Origin: Nostoc paludosum FACHB-159
Lineage (GTDB): Bacteria > Cyanobacteriota > Cyanobacteriia > Cyanobacteriales > Nostocaceae
NCBI RefSeq assembly: GCF_014698835.1
Contig: NZ_JACJTU010000007.1
Location: 1-64,000, forward strand
DNA: 64,000 nucleotides
Reading direction: 5' to 3'
Notes under the pieces: generated by a model
What the model saw: the letters and a program-made list of their open reading frames with translations, nothing else
Told to the model about the DNA's origin: nothing
Database searches by the model: none
Translations under genes and position numbers: made by a program
Part shown: piece after piece, positions 53,770-63,437 of the stretch
Layout: every line of letters starts with the position of its first letter
How positions within the stretch are numbered: the stretch's first letter is position 1

Positions 53770-55896
53770 ATGAAACGGCGCACGTTTTTAAACAGAATTG
53801 GCTCAATACTCGCTGTATTGGGGCTAACTGAAGCTGAGTGGTTGACTTTGGGAAACCGCTACTACTATGCTTTGGCACAACCCAGTCCGCGCAAGTTGGC
53901 ATTATTAATCGGTATTAACCAATACCCAAAACTTCCCTACCTCAGTGGTTGTCTCACTGATGTAGAACTGCAAAGAGAACTTTTGATTCATCGCTTTGGC
54001 TTCCAAAGGTCAGATATTCTCACCTTAACAGAGGAACAAGCTAGCAGGGAATTCATTGAGGCGGCTTTTGTAGACCACCTGGGCAAGCAAGCTCAAGCTG
54101 ATGATGTGGTGGTGTTCCATTTTAGCGGCTATGGCAGTCGTGTCAAATTGGAAACATCTTCAGATGCAATGCAAAATGCTCTGGTGCCAGCTAATGAAAG
54201 TCAAAATACACAAAATGAAAAAATAGTCAATTATTTATTAGAAGAAAGTTTACTATTATTATTGCGATCGCTCCCCACAAACCGAGTCACAGGAGTATTA
54301 GATACTAGTTATTCGGTTCCTAACTCAGTCATCGGATTAAAAATTCGCGCCCTCCAGGAGTCACCAGAAGCCAAGCTGGTAGCAGAGGAACTGGATTTTC
54401 TCAAAGAACTGAAAACTCAAAAATCACGCAGCACTCCTGTTGTGTTAACTGCTACTTCAAGTTACAAACAGTCAGCGAGGGAAGCAGTCTTTTCTGGTTT
54501 TAGCGCCGGGTTATTTACTTACGCCTTGACTCAGTATTTATGGGAAATTACACCAGCTACTAAAATTCAAGTCGCTCTTTCTCATGTGGAAAATTCTTTG
54601 TACAAATTGGGTAGCAAACAGCAACCAGATTTATTAAATACACAGAAAAATCAAAATGTAGAGACGTTACATCTAACGTCTCTACTGCCAGATAGTAACA
54701 TTGGCGGAGAGGGCGTGGTGAGAGCCGTTGAAGAAGACGGCAAAACAGTGCAGCTGTGGTTGGCAGGATTACCTCCCCAAGTGCTGCTATACTACGGAGT
54801 GAATTCTCGATTGACTCTACCAACAACAGAGCAATTGGTATTGCGATCGCGTAGTGGGTTAACAGCAAAAGCGCAATTTTTCAAAATTGAAGGTGCAACT
54901 CCGGCGCAAGTCGGGCAACTTGTCCAAGAAGCAGTCCGCGTTTTACCAAAAAATATTAATTTAATAATTGGTCTGGATACTCAGCTCGAAAGAATTGAAC
55001 GAGTAGACGCCACAAGTGGCTTTGCCGCTACTGCTCATGTGTCCACCGTAGTAGCAGGAGAACAACCAGCTGATTATATATTTGGTAAGCTCCAGCAAAC
55101 ACCTAGTCGCTATGGACTATTTACTCTCGATGGCGAGTTAATTCCCGACACCGCAGGCGTTGTTGGCGAAGCCGTAAAAGTTGCAGTACTGCGGTTAGCA
55201 CCGAAGCTATCGACTTTACTAGCAGCCAAATTATGGCGACTCACAGAAAATGAAGGTTCTTCCCGCCTAGCCATCAAAGCAACCCTAGAGATAATTAGTG
55301 ATAAATCACCCCAAGCCTTAACGCAGCGCCAAACACAGCGAACTCAACACTCATCACTCAACACTCAGCAGTCAACATTCCGCACTCCCATTGTCCCTAT
55401 CGGTAGTCGAATGCAATATCGGCTGCAAAATGAGAGCGATCGACCAGTATACTTAATTTTGCTAGGTTTAAAAAATAATCAGACGCCAACTGTCTTTTAC
55501 TCTTGGGAAACTCCACAAGAACCAAACACTACGGAAAATAAACCTCTTTTCCAAGAAGTTGTCATCGCCCCAGGTGAAACCCTTACCTTGCCCAAAAATA
55601 ATGCTGGTTCTGAGTGGGTAATTCCAGCGCCAGCCTTCTTTTCGGAACAACAACTAATTTTTAGTATTGCTCCCTTGAGTGCAACTCTCGCCGCCTTAAA
55701 CACTGCAAACTATCCCACACCCGACCAGCATCCAATTGTTCCATTGTCGAAACCGTTAGATGTTGCCCAAGCCTTACTCCAAGATTTACATAACGCCAAC
55801 TTCATCAAAACCGAAATGAACGGCACAGCAACCGACTCATATATTTTGGATGTAAATAATTGGGCAAGTCTAAGCTTTACCTTTCAAGTTGCGTGA
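53770..55896 (+). CDS. Caspase-like (C14) protein with Tyr/Ser in place of the His/Cys dyad
   Basis: A 708-residue protein. It has an N-terminal Arg-rich hydrophobic signal or anchor (MKRRTFLNRIGSILAVLGL), possibly Tat-like. A caspase-fold domain follows (about 40-265; ALLIGINQYPKLPYLSGCLTDV). The dyad positions read HFSGYGS (Tyr121 for His) and GVLDTSYS (Ser180 for Cys), so classical protease activity is not expected. This is a Tyr-Ser variant of the orthocaspases. A long C-terminal region (~300-708) has a beta-rich, DUF4384-like domain (VIAPGETLTLP, PAPAFFSEQQLIFSIAP). Two repeat insertions lie within the coding region (near 54658 and 55322-55380). Confidence 0.88.
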   Translation: MKRRTFLNRIGSILAVLGLTEAEWLTLGNRYYYALAQPSPRKLALLIGINQYPKLPYLSGCLTDVELQRELLIHRFGFQRSDILTLTEEQASREFIEAAFVDHLGKQAQADDVVVFHFSGYGSRVKLETSSDAMQNALVPANESQNTQNEKIVNYLLEESLLLLLRSLPTNRVTGVLDTSYSVPNSVIGLKIRALQESPEAKLVAEELDFLKELKTQKSRSTPVVLTATSSYKQSAREAVFSGFSAGLFTYALTQYLWEITPATKIQVALSHVENSLYKLGSKQQPDLLNTQKNQNVETLHLTSLLPDSNIGGEGVVRAVEEDGKTVQLWLAGLPPQVLLYYGVNSRLTLPTTEQLVLRSRSGLTAKAQFFKIEGATPAQVGQLVQEAVRVLPKNINLIIGLDTQLERIERVDATSGFAATAHVSTVVAGEQPADYIFGKLQQTPSRYGLFTLDGELIPDTAGVVGEAVKVAVLRLAPKLSTLLAAKLWRLTENEGSSRLAIKATLEIISDKSPQALTQRQTQRTQHSSLNTQQSTFRTPIVPIGSRMQYRLQNESDRPVYLILLGLKNNQTPTVFYSWETPQEPNTTENKPLFQEVVIAPGETLTLPKNNAGSEWVIPAPAFFSEQQLIFSIAPLSATLAALNTANYPTPDQHPIVPLSKPLDVAQALLQDLHNANFIKTEMNGTATDSYILDVNNWASLSFTFQVA
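54658..54685. repeat. TAGAGACG palindrome inside a coding region
   Basis: Arms GTAGAGACGTTA and TAACGTCTCTAC with a four-base loop CATC. It encodes VETLHLTSLL in the caspase-like protein without breaking the frame. It belongs to the same family as the four intergenic palindromes. Confidence 0.85.
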
Positions 55897-56103
55897 ACGC
55901 AGATGGGCCAAACAGCGAGTGTTGACTGTTGATGCTATGAAATATTTCCAAACTAAGAAATTTTTTTCTTAACTGTCTTAACTGTCCAAAAATTATTTCT
56001 TAACTGTCTTAACTGTCCTTGTGTTTTTGCTTTAATACTGAGAATATTTCAGTATAATTCCAGCTGGAATAGACATAGAGCAAATTAGTAAACAGAAGGA
56101 ATC

Positions 56104-56586
56104 ATGTCTGACATCAAAAAACTTGGTCAATCTTGGATATTTAATTGGTTCTTTGGCTTTAGCCAGATCCCTACAGATGAAGATTGTTGCATTTACATGA
56201 AATCAGTTTTATGTTGCGCTAAGGGAGATGGAGTTCTCTCACAGCAAGAAAAAGATTGGGCTATTGGATTCTGTGCATCCTGGGGAGTAGCAGACTGGGT
56301 AATTGAAGAGCTAAAAGCATACGACGCAGATGAAGATATAAAGGATGTCATTGCTCGCTCTCCTCAAGTTTCCATAGCACAAAGAGATTTACTTCTCACA
56401 GCAATTAGGGCTTCGGCTGCTGATGGAGAAATTCATGAACAGGAAAAGAAAAAAATTCTGCAAATGGCTTCTATTATAGGAGTCAAAGAAGAGATAGTAG
56501 AGCAGTTAGAGCAACTACACCAAGAAGAATTAGCATTACGGCAAAAGCGTGTTAAGCTGCTATATCCGGAGAAAAGCCCCTATTAG
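56104..56586 (+). CDS. TerB-like (tellurite-resistance B) family protein
   Basis: A 160-residue helical protein. The core has the TerB pattern of two acidic, metal-binding-like helices: LCCAKGDGVLSQQEKDW and IRASAADGEIHEQEKKKI, each an Asp-Gly...Glu motif. TerB-like domains bind metal and occur in stress- and phage-response gene sets, but the function of this stand-alone cyanobacterial form is unknown. No signal peptide. It is 207 bases downstream of the caspase-like gene and probably has its own promoter. Confidence 0.85.
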   Translation: MSDIKKLGQSWIFNWFFGFSQIPTDEDCCIYMKSVLCCAKGDGVLSQQEKDWAIGFCASWGVADWVIEELKAYDADEDIKDVIARSPQVSIAQRDLLLTAIRASAADGEIHEQEKKKILQMASIIGVKEEIVEQLEQLHQEELALRQKRVKLLYPEKSPY

Positions 56587-56658
56587 TAATCTACAGCTAA
56601 TGCGATCGCTTATTTAAAGGATGTCTGAAAAGTTTTTTGTATACAGCAAAGGCTTAGA

Positions 56659-56773
56659 GATCCCCCTAAATCCACGCCACTTGCTTGGCTGTCGGCAGAG
56701 CCGCCCAACGCAGTGGTTCCCCTTTAAAAGGGAGACTTTGAGCCTCTTATTCCCCTCTTTTTTAAGGGGGATC
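56659..56773. repeat. GATCCCCCTAAA inverted element
   Basis: A 12- to 13-bp inverted repeat, GATCCCCCTAAA at 56659 and TTTAAGGGGGATC at 56761, encloses about 90 bases that include CCGCCCAACGCAGTGGTTCCCC. Its ends resemble the stem at 44409-44448. The rest of 56587-56951 holds only GGCAGAA-type heptamers (about 56909-56938) and no gene. Confidence 0.65.
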
Positions 56774-56951
56774 GGCAAACATTTGATACTCCTCAGACAT
56801 CCTCTTAGAAACTCTCTATCCTCAATTAAATAATAGGCCTTACGTTATCATCAACTGTTCCCCAAGAGGTGATAAAGATGTTCAAATTGTCACTTTACAG
56901 AAGAAAGGCAGAGGGCAGGAGGCAGAAGGCAGAAGGCTTGATGATAAAAAA

Positions 56952-57851
56952 TTAAGTTGAACTACCCACAAGTTCATCAAAAGCAGTATTTACAGACACT
57001 TCTTTCCAAGCATCTAGTTCTGTTTTCACCGACTCCAGTTTGGCATTAATAGCAGAAATAGCATCTTCTCCTAACACCAATCTCAGTGGCGGATTATTAC
57101 TATTAACAGCTTTAATAATTGCCAAAGCTGCTTTTTTCGGATCGCCTGGTTCCTGAAATTCCAATTTATTATCTAATATATCTTGCGCCCCTTGACGCAT
57201 TTCACCAATCACTGTTTCATAGTCCTGAATTTCATTATCAGCGATAACCAAAGAACCCGTGACAAATTCTGTACGAAAAGCACCAGGTTCGACAATTGTG
57301 ATTTTGATACCCAGAGGTGTAACTTCCTGAGCCAATGCTTCAGAAATTCCTTCTATGGCAAATTTTGTACCATTATAAATTCCCGTACCAGCATAACCAA
57401 CAAAGCCACCCACCGATGAGATATTAACTATGTGTCCACTGCGTTGCTCTCGCATATAAGGTAGTACATTGCGGAGCACTTCTAAAACACCAAAAAAGTT
57501 GGTTTCAAACTGACGGCGAACTCCTTCATTGCTGACTTCTTCTATTGCTCCTAAAATTCCATATCCGGCATTATTAACAAGTACATCAATGCGTCCAAAT
57601 TTGGTAATTGCTTGTTTGACTGCTTGTTGTATTTCTTCAGGTTTAGTGACATCAAGTTGCACCGCCAATGTATGTTCTGGAAAACTTGCTGCTAAATCTT
57701 GTATTAATTCTGGATTCCTTGCAGTTAACACTACAGTGTCACCCTGCTCTAACACCGTTTTTGCTAATGCCCGACCCAAGCCTTTTGAGCTACCAGTAAT
57801 AAACCATACTCGTCTTTCAATACTTGAGGATATGACCATAAAACTCTCCAT
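56952..57851 (-). CDS. SDR family oxidoreductase
   Basis: A 299-residue short-chain dehydrogenase/reductase of the classical type. The Rossmann motif is WFITGSSKGLGRALAKTVL (TGxxxGxG). The Ser-Tyr-Lys triad is IVNISSVGGFVG...GIYNGTKFA (Tyr-x-x-x-Lys), and LVNNAGYG is the NNAG motif. It is NADP(H)-type by the basic residue after the second Gly. Substrate unknown. It lies at the downstream end of the natural-product-like genes and may or may not belong to them; 221 bases separate it from mbtH. Confidence 0.92.
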   Translation of the reverse strand: MESFMVISSSIERRVWFITGSSKGLGRALAKTVLEQGDTVVLTARNPELIQDLAASFPEHTLAVQLDVTKPEEIQQAVKQAITKFGRIDVLVNNAGYGILGAIEEVSNEGVRRQFETNFFGVLEVLRNVLPYMREQRSGHIVNISSVGGFVGYAGTGIYNGTKFAIEGISEALAQEVTPLGIKITIVEPGAFRTEFVTGSLVIADNEIQDYETVIGEMRQGAQDILDNKLEFQEPGDPKKAALAIIKAVNSNNPPLRLVLGEDAISAINAKLESVKTELDAWKEVSVNTAFDELVGSST

Positions 57852-58072
57852 TTTTAGTAAAAGAATTCAAGGGTAAGTCAGACAGAATCCAAAATTTAAT
57901 GTTGTCTGACTAGGGTAAGCTGATGTGCTTTTAAGTTGCATAACCTTAGCCTCAAAAAGACGCGGGTATGCAATGTAAATGGTGAACCACCATACCAAAA
58001 CAATTAATTGCAGGTCTGAATTTTCTGATGACTACTGAATTCTCAATTTTTCTTTAGATCCCGATCTGCTTA

Positions 58073-58297
58073 CTAAATGTTGCCAGATGTTTCCTGCATC
58101 TTTTTCCGCAGACTAAGCGGCCTCATGTCAGTCCAAACTTCTTTAATGTAATTCAGACACTCTTGCTTCAAACCATTTTTACCAACATCCTTCCAACCAA
58201 TAGGATTTTCGCGGTCAGATGGCCAAATGGAATATTGTTCTTCGTGATTAACTACAACTTTGTAAATTGTTGTGTCTTCTTTTTCATCTTGATACAT
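58073..58297 (-). CDS. MbtH-like protein
   Basis: A 74-residue MbtH protein, from the ATG at 58297 with AGG seven bases upstream; a further upstream start at 58339 is not family sequence. The family pattern is clear: [30 protein letters not shown]. MbtH proteins bind and activate adenylation domains of nonribosomal peptide synthetases, so an NRPS should be encoded next to this window. It is on the same strand as the P450 and thioesterase genes. Confidence 0.95.
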   Translation of the reverse strand: MYQDEKEDTTIYKVVVNHEEQYSIWPSDRENPIGWKDVGKNGLKQECLNYIKEVWTDMRPLSLRKKMQETSGNI

Positions 58298-58414
58298 AAT
58301 TGACCTGTTGATGTTAATTAAATAGTGGAATTTAATCAAGGAACTACAGAATAAGAGAAAATTAAGAGTAGAAAATTTTATTCAGCTTTTTTCTTAAAAT
58401 TGTCATTTTCAAAC

Positions 58415-59800
58415 CTAGAACTGTTTGTATTTTGTTGTTTTAACTTTGAGAAAACTTAAAGATTTAAATTCTAAAACTGTTAATATTAAAACAAGTAGCA
58501 TAAATAAAATATCTGCAAAAAGTATACCAGAATATATACCCCTTACACCTGCAATTTTTGAAAACAATATAACTGTTGGTACAGTTAAAATTATACTTTT
58601 TATCAAAACTACTACTAACACAGTTTTACCTTTGCCTATAGATAGAAAAAGAGTGTTACTAAAGTATGCTAAAGGCCATATCGGCATTAATACACTCATA
58701 ATTCTAAAATTTAACAAATCGCCATTCATAAATTTAACATCTGGTAGAAGTATTTCTAAAAACATCTTTGGAAATAATTGTAAAGGCAGCCAAATTAATA
58801 TTAATAAAAAAGTTGCTATGATTGCAAAAGTTAAATATGCTTTTTTGATCCTTCCGTAATTTTGTGCGCCATAATTGATCCCAATTATAGGTTGTAATGC
58901 TTGTGAGAACCCAATAATAGGAATAAATACAATTGAAATTACTTTTCCTGCTGCTGCATAGAAAGCAATATCAGTATTTGTTCCATAGTGAGAAATTGAA
59001 TTAAAAATTACAAAATCTTGTAGCAATATGGTAAATGGATAAAATAGTTCGGAGATTCCAACTGATAAAATTTGGGGGATTAAGTCTATGGCGATCGCTA
59101 TTTTTTTTAAACTAGCTGGGATAGAACTTTTCCCAACAATAAAATAACCTAAATTAGCAATGCTATAAACAACCATCGCCATAACTGTAGCGAGAGCAAT
59201 ACCTTGAGTTCCCCAATTAAACGCACTAATAAATATATAATTTAATGCAATATTAACAATAACAAAAAGCCAATCAAATATTAAAGTTAATTTAAGGTTT
59301 CCTTCTGATTTTATCAGCTTGCTACAACCTTCCGCTAAAATCAAAAATACTGAACCTATTATATAAGTATTAAAATATTTTGTGCCTTCTAAAGCAACTA
59401 CACCAGTTCCTCCCATTAATAAAATTAATTTCCCGCCATAACTATAACCAATAATAGTAATTAAGAGTGAAATTACAGCAGTAATAACTATTAAATTACC
59501 AAAGATTTTGGACTGAGTTTTAACATCTCCTGAACCAATAGCTCGACTCAGAACAGAAGCAGAACCCACCCCGATACAAAAAGCAAATCCATTTATTATA
59601 GCTATAATTGGCAGTGCCAGCGAAATGCCAGCCAAAGCACTTTCACCAATAAATCTTCCTGCAAATAAAGCATCAATAAAAGTATTTAAACTCAGCATCA
59701 ATATCCCTAAAGTACTAGGAATTGATAACTTCAACATTAGTTGAGCAAGATTACCATCAAGGATTTCATTGGTGATTTGAGATTGTTTTTGTGAAGTCAT
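58415..59800 (-). CDS. MATE family efflux transporter
   Basis: A 461-residue protein with 12 predicted membrane helices and the two-fold pattern of MATE exporters (start LKLSIPSTLGILMLSLNTFIDALFAG, mirrored around residue 230). The Na+/H+ coupling family is not set by sequence. The gene is AT-rich. In this setting it most likely exports the natural product made by the cluster. It starts 24 bases downstream of the sucrase/ferredoxin-like gene, so the two are probably co-transcribed. Confidence 0.93.
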   Translation of the reverse strand: MTSQKQSQITNEILDGNLAQLMLKLSIPSTLGILMLSLNTFIDALFAGRFIGESALAGISLALPIIAIINGFAFCIGVGSASVLSRAIGSGDVKTQSKIFGNLIVITAVISLLITIIGYSYGGKLILLMGGTGVVALEGTKYFNTYIIGSVFLILAEGCSKLIKSEGNLKLTLIFDWLFVIVNIALNYIFISAFNWGTQGIALATVMAMVVYSIANLGYFIVGKSSIPASLKKIAIAIDLIPQILSVGISELFYPFTILLQDFVIFNSISHYGTNTDIAFYAAAGKVISIVFIPIIGFSQALQPIIGINYGAQNYGRIKKAYLTFAIIATFLLILIWLPLQLFPKMFLEILLPDVKFMNGDLLNFRIMSVLMPIWPLAYFSNTLFLSIGKGKTVLVVVLIKSIILTVPTVILFSKIAGVRGIYSGILFADILFMLLVLILTVLEFKSLSFLKVKTTKYKQF

Positions 59801-59823
59801 TTTTTAGTTTTCGGATTCCCTGT

Positions 59824-60840
59824 TTACTCAACCTTAATCAAACGACTAACACGATATTGCTTCACTGCTTCTAACTCCATCTCTTTTGCTGAGTTAAATG
59901 CACTCATGACCTCACCACAAACTTCTATTGTGGCTTCATAAGCACCTGAAGTACTACCATCTGGAAGGGCAAAATCAATCCTAACTTCTGCCCAGTTGCC
60001 ATCTTTTTCCATCGCTAATACTTTGCCTGCTTTCAAGTAATTTAGCCAATTCCAACCAGACTGCATCCAAATTTCGCACTCAGCAATTTGCTCAAATTTA
60101 CTTAAACCAGTCCATCCTCGGTAATATTGACGCAAACCAAAAACTGAACCATTTTGTTGCACTAATAAATCCAATACATCTGGCTCTAAATGTCCCCACA
60201 AAGAGCCTTGAGGTAAATCAATTAATGTAGGAGCAAACTGATGCCCACCAAAGTGAGTTGTTTGCCAAACGCGTAATTTTTCATTAGAAACAGGAGCGTA
60301 TTCTTTACGTAATTGTCGATATATGGGAGTCCCAAATCTTCCACAAGCCAGGTCAACTTGAGCATGAGTGCAAACCATCAGTTCGCGAATGTCATTTGTT
60401 TGTTGTTGATATTGCTGAAATTGGGATAAATTGTTGGGTTGTTGTATCAATTGCTGAAATATTGCTGTCAACAAATCAGCGGCTTTACTTTCTGGAACGA
60501 CAAACTCTTGTTTCTCAAACTGAGAAAACAGTGTTGCAGGGCGATAATAGTAGAAAATGCGGGTAAAACCAGGATGAGAATATTCGCGGTCAGGGGCAAT
60601 TAGTATTGGTTTTAAATTAACCCCATGCTGAAAAATTAACTCTTGGAATAAACCTATTACTGATTTAATAATTGGATTTTTCTGAAATATTTCTTGCGGC
60701 CAAGGTTGCGGAACTTCCATAATCAACCAATGTTCACAAGTACCTGCTGTCCCAATTAAATCTTCTCCATTAGCTTTAGAAACCAAAGAACAAAAACGAC
60801 AGTCTCTTGCCAGTAGTTCTTTAACATTTTCAGTTGGCAT
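59824..60840 (-). CDS. Sucrase/ferredoxin-like (thioredoxin-like Fe-S) protein
   Basis: A 338-residue protein. The C-terminal half has the Apd1/sucrase-ferredoxin pattern: VCTHAQVDLACGRFG (two Cys) and VWQTTHFGGHQFAPTL (two His), which would bind a [2Fe-2S] cluster with mixed Cys/His ligands. The N-terminal half has CRFCSLVSKANGEDLIGTAG and CEHWLIMEVPQPW, also typical. A role as electron carrier is inferred; a P450 that would need electrons lies two genes upstream. Start ATG at 60840; the MATE gene follows at 24 bases. Confidence 0.85.
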   Translation of the reverse strand: MPTENVKELLARDCRFCSLVSKANGEDLIGTAGTCEHWLIMEVPQPWPQEIFQKNPIIKSVIGLFQELIFQHGVNLKPILIAPDREYSHPGFTRIFYYYRPATLFSQFEKQEFVVPESKAADLLTAIFQQLIQQPNNLSQFQQYQQQTNDIRELMVCTHAQVDLACGRFGTPIYRQLRKEYAPVSNEKLRVWQTTHFGGHQFAPTLIDLPQGSLWGHLEPDVLDLLVQQNGSVFGLRQYYRGWTGLSKFEQIAECEIWMQSGWNWLNYLKAGKVLAMEKDGNWAEVRIDFALPDGSTSGAYEATIEVCGEVMSAFNSAKEMELEAVKQYRVSRLIKVE

Positions 60841-60995
60841 ATTTACTATCTTTGTTATTATTTTTTATTTAAAAATAATTTGACATAAGAGCCATTTTGG
60901 ATTTTTGAAAAAACTTAGCACAACTTTAAAAGCTTGTTTCCTTGATTACACAAATCAGTTTAAAAATCAAAACAAATTCCGATAGCGAGAAATTA

Positions 60996-61883
60996 CTAAT
61001 CAAGTCCCATTCCTTTTCGCATATCCTGATAAAAATTGTCATAAAAATATTGGTGCGGGACTAACCTTTTATACAAAGCATACAAAGTAAGACGCCAGTA
61101 TGATTGCACTACAAAATATTGTCTTTTAGGTTTGCGAGCTTCCAATGCCTGAAAAATCTTATTTGCCACTTTTTCAGATGCTAAACCTCCACTACGATTA
61201 TCTTGTACCGATCCTTGCATATATATTTTGTAATTCTTGCCATATATCGCTTTAATTTCCGATGACATATTCGCCAACGTTTTCTGATAACTAGCTTCTA
61301 CTTTGTCAGCCTGTTCTGGAGTTACTATTCCTGCTGGTAATATGGAAATAACATCAACTCCACTAGAAAATAATTCCATTCGTAAAGAATCTGTAATTGC
61401 TTCGATCGCAAATTTGGAAGCAGATAAAAGACTTCTATAAGGTAGAGCCAATCTGCCACAAATTGCACTGATATTAATAATCCGCCCCTTAGCTTGTCTA
61501 ATCAACGGTAAAAATGCTTGTGTGACAGCAATTTGACCAACAACATTGACTTCAAAATTAAATCTAACATCATCTATTGGAATACATTCTAAAGGCCCAT
61601 CTACCGCTATAACTGCATTATTAATTAATGCGAATAATCCTTCCTCTCCAACTGCTAGCGAGACAAAATCCGTAGCAGATTTAATTTCTTCAGCTTTTGT
61701 CAAATCCATAATAATTGGTGTTAAATTACCAGATGCAGCTTCCTTGAGCGACTGTGCATCTTTCTCAGTGCGGACTCCAGCAAAAACACGATACCCTTGT
61801 TTGGCTAATAAAAGTGCAGTTGCTCGACCTAAACCTGTGGATGTCCCTGTGATAACGACTGCGCCCTTATGATTCTGATTCAT
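60996..61883 (-). CDS. SDR family oxidoreductase
   Basis: A 295-residue classical SDR. It has VVITGTSTGLGRATALLL (TGxxxGxG), ALINNAVIAVDG (NNA), and the Ser/Tyr/Lys region IINISAICGRLALPYRSLLSASKFA. In the last motif the Tyr appears as YRSLLSASK rather than the usual YxxxK spacing, so the active-site Tyr needs checking. Probably reduces or oxidises a hydroxyl or keto group of the product. Same strand as the P450, 147 bases downstream. Confidence 0.88.
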   Translation of the reverse strand: MNQNHKGAVVITGTSTGLGRATALLLAKQGYRVFAGVRTEKDAQSLKEAASGNLTPIIMDLTKAEEIKSATDFVSLAVGEEGLFALINNAVIAVDGPLECIPIDDVRFNFEVNVVGQIAVTQAFLPLIRQAKGRIINISAICGRLALPYRSLLSASKFAIEAITDSLRMELFSSGVDVISILPAGIVTPEQADKVEASYQKTLANMSSEIKAIYGKNYKIYMQGSVQDNRSGGLASEKVANKIFQALEARKPKRQYFVVQSYWRLTLYALYKRLVPHQYFYDNFYQDMRKGMGLD

Positions 61884-62030
61884 ACCAATTTTCCCCCAAA
61901 TGGAATGTATTTTTCTGCCACAAAATGGTTAGTTGAGAAATGCAAGATATATCAACTGAATGAACAACTAAAACCAACTAATTTTGACTTTGATTGATAC
62001 TATAAAAACAAATTCAGAAATATATTAAAA

Positions 62031-63437
62031 TCAATTCATACCTTGCAAGAAAGTAGGCGTTCTTGTTTCTCCTGCGCTCTCCATATCCTCTGCTGCTTTT
62101 TGACGGCGACTACGTATAACCATTTTCACACCACTTGCAGGAGAGCAAATCAAACCTGCAAATTTTGGACGTTCTGGGCGCTTACTGACTAACTCTAATT
62201 CATAGCCTGAGAGAATCGTTGCTAATATAAGTTTCATTTCAAATAGGGCAAAATTTGCACCAATACAGACACGAGAGCCACCGCCAAATGGCAGAAATTC
62301 ATAAGGAGAAAATTGTTTTTCTAAAAAGCGTTCTGGCTGAAATTCTTTTGGATTTGGATATAAATCTTTACGTTGATGGGTCGAATAAATATTACCAATA
62401 AGTATCGTACCTGGATGCAGTTCGTAACCCATTATTTCAACGGTCGATTCTACTAACCTGGGAAATGTAAACAATTGAGTCGGGTAAATCCGCAAAACTT
62501 CATTACACACAGCACTTAAATATGGTAGTGCAACAATGCTCATTGGGTCTGGATTTGGGCCAAGATTGTCAAGTTCTGCTAATAATTTTTCTCTAACACT
62601 TTTTAAACGATGAATCCAATATAAAGCCCAACTAATACCAGTTCCAGAAGCATCACCGGATGCAAATATAGGTGATATTAAAAGGTCACGTACTTCTTCA
62701 TTGCTTAATGCTTCACCTGTTTCATCACGAGCTAATATTAAATCGCTAAGTATATCAGTACGTGAAAAATCTGCTTGCTGCCGACGTTCTTCAACCTCAG
62801 TCGATAGTAATTGAAAAAGTTCTCGCCGCAGGTGAAGAAGGTATCCATGTGGACTCCATCGACCTAAATCTTTTTCTCCAAAAAGCTTGCTAATAATTTT
62901 AACTATAAGAGACTGGCGATCGAGTTTAAGCAAAGATGCAAATAAATCTTTTATTTTGTTGTAACGTTCTCCTTCATTTAAACTAATTACCCGCTCTATA
63001 CCCACTTTAAAAGTAATATCTTCAATGACCGGGTATGCAACAAAAGGTTTTCCAATTACTTGTTTATTCATCATCTTTTCTGTGAGTTCGCAAATACCTC
63101 GCCCGCAGGCTTGCATCCGCGCTCCATGAAAAGCTTGCATTAAAAGTTTACGGCGATTTTTGTGAATTAAACCATCAAGTTGTAGAACTCCTTGATTTCC
63201 TGTGATAAAAGCAAAATCTTCATTTAATGCACCCTTAGCTATAATTTCTTTAGTATTTGTAAAAACTTCTTTTATACCTAAAGGATTGCTGATGTAAACA
63301 ATTGGTGTAGAACCAGACATGATAGTGACTATATCACCATAACGTTGGGAAATAGCATCCAAATAGTCAAAAGGATTAGACTCAAATTGTAAACCTAACA
63401 GCCAAAATGGTGTTTTCGGCCCTGGGGGTAGTTTCAT
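62031..63437 (-). CDS. Cytochrome P450 (CYP110-like)
   Basis: A 468-residue soluble-type bacterial P450. It begins LPPGPKTPFWLLG as in CYP110-type cyanobacterial enzymes. The K-helix ExxR is NEVLRIYP and the haem loop is FLPFGGGSRVCIGANFA (Cys axial ligand). The I-helix reads IFASGDASGTGISW, where the usual Glu/Asp-Thr-Thr acid-alcohol pair is Asp-Ala-Ser, so oxygen activation may differ. It overlaps the thioesterase stop by one base (TGATG), a sign of co-translation. It should oxidise the NRPS/PKS product. Confidence 0.93.
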   Translation of the reverse strand: MKLPPGPKTPFWLLGLQFESNPFDYLDAISQRYGDIVTIMSGSTPIVYISNPLGIKEVFTNTKEIIAKGALNEDFAFITGNQGVLQLDGLIHKNRRKLLMQAFHGARMQACGRGICELTEKMMNKQVIGKPFVAYPVIEDITFKVGIERVISLNEGERYNKIKDLFASLLKLDRQSLIVKIISKLFGEKDLGRWSPHGYLLHLRRELFQLLSTEVEERRQQADFSRTDILSDLILARDETGEALSNEEVRDLLISPIFASGDASGTGISWALYWIHRLKSVREKLLAELDNLGPNPDPMSIVALPYLSAVCNEVLRIYPTQLFTFPRLVESTVEIMGYELHPGTILIGNIYSTHQRKDLYPNPKEFQPERFLEKQFSPYEFLPFGGGSRVCIGANFALFEMKLILATILSGYELELVSKRPERPKFAGLICSPASGVKMVIRSRRQKAAEDMESAGETRTPTFLQGMN

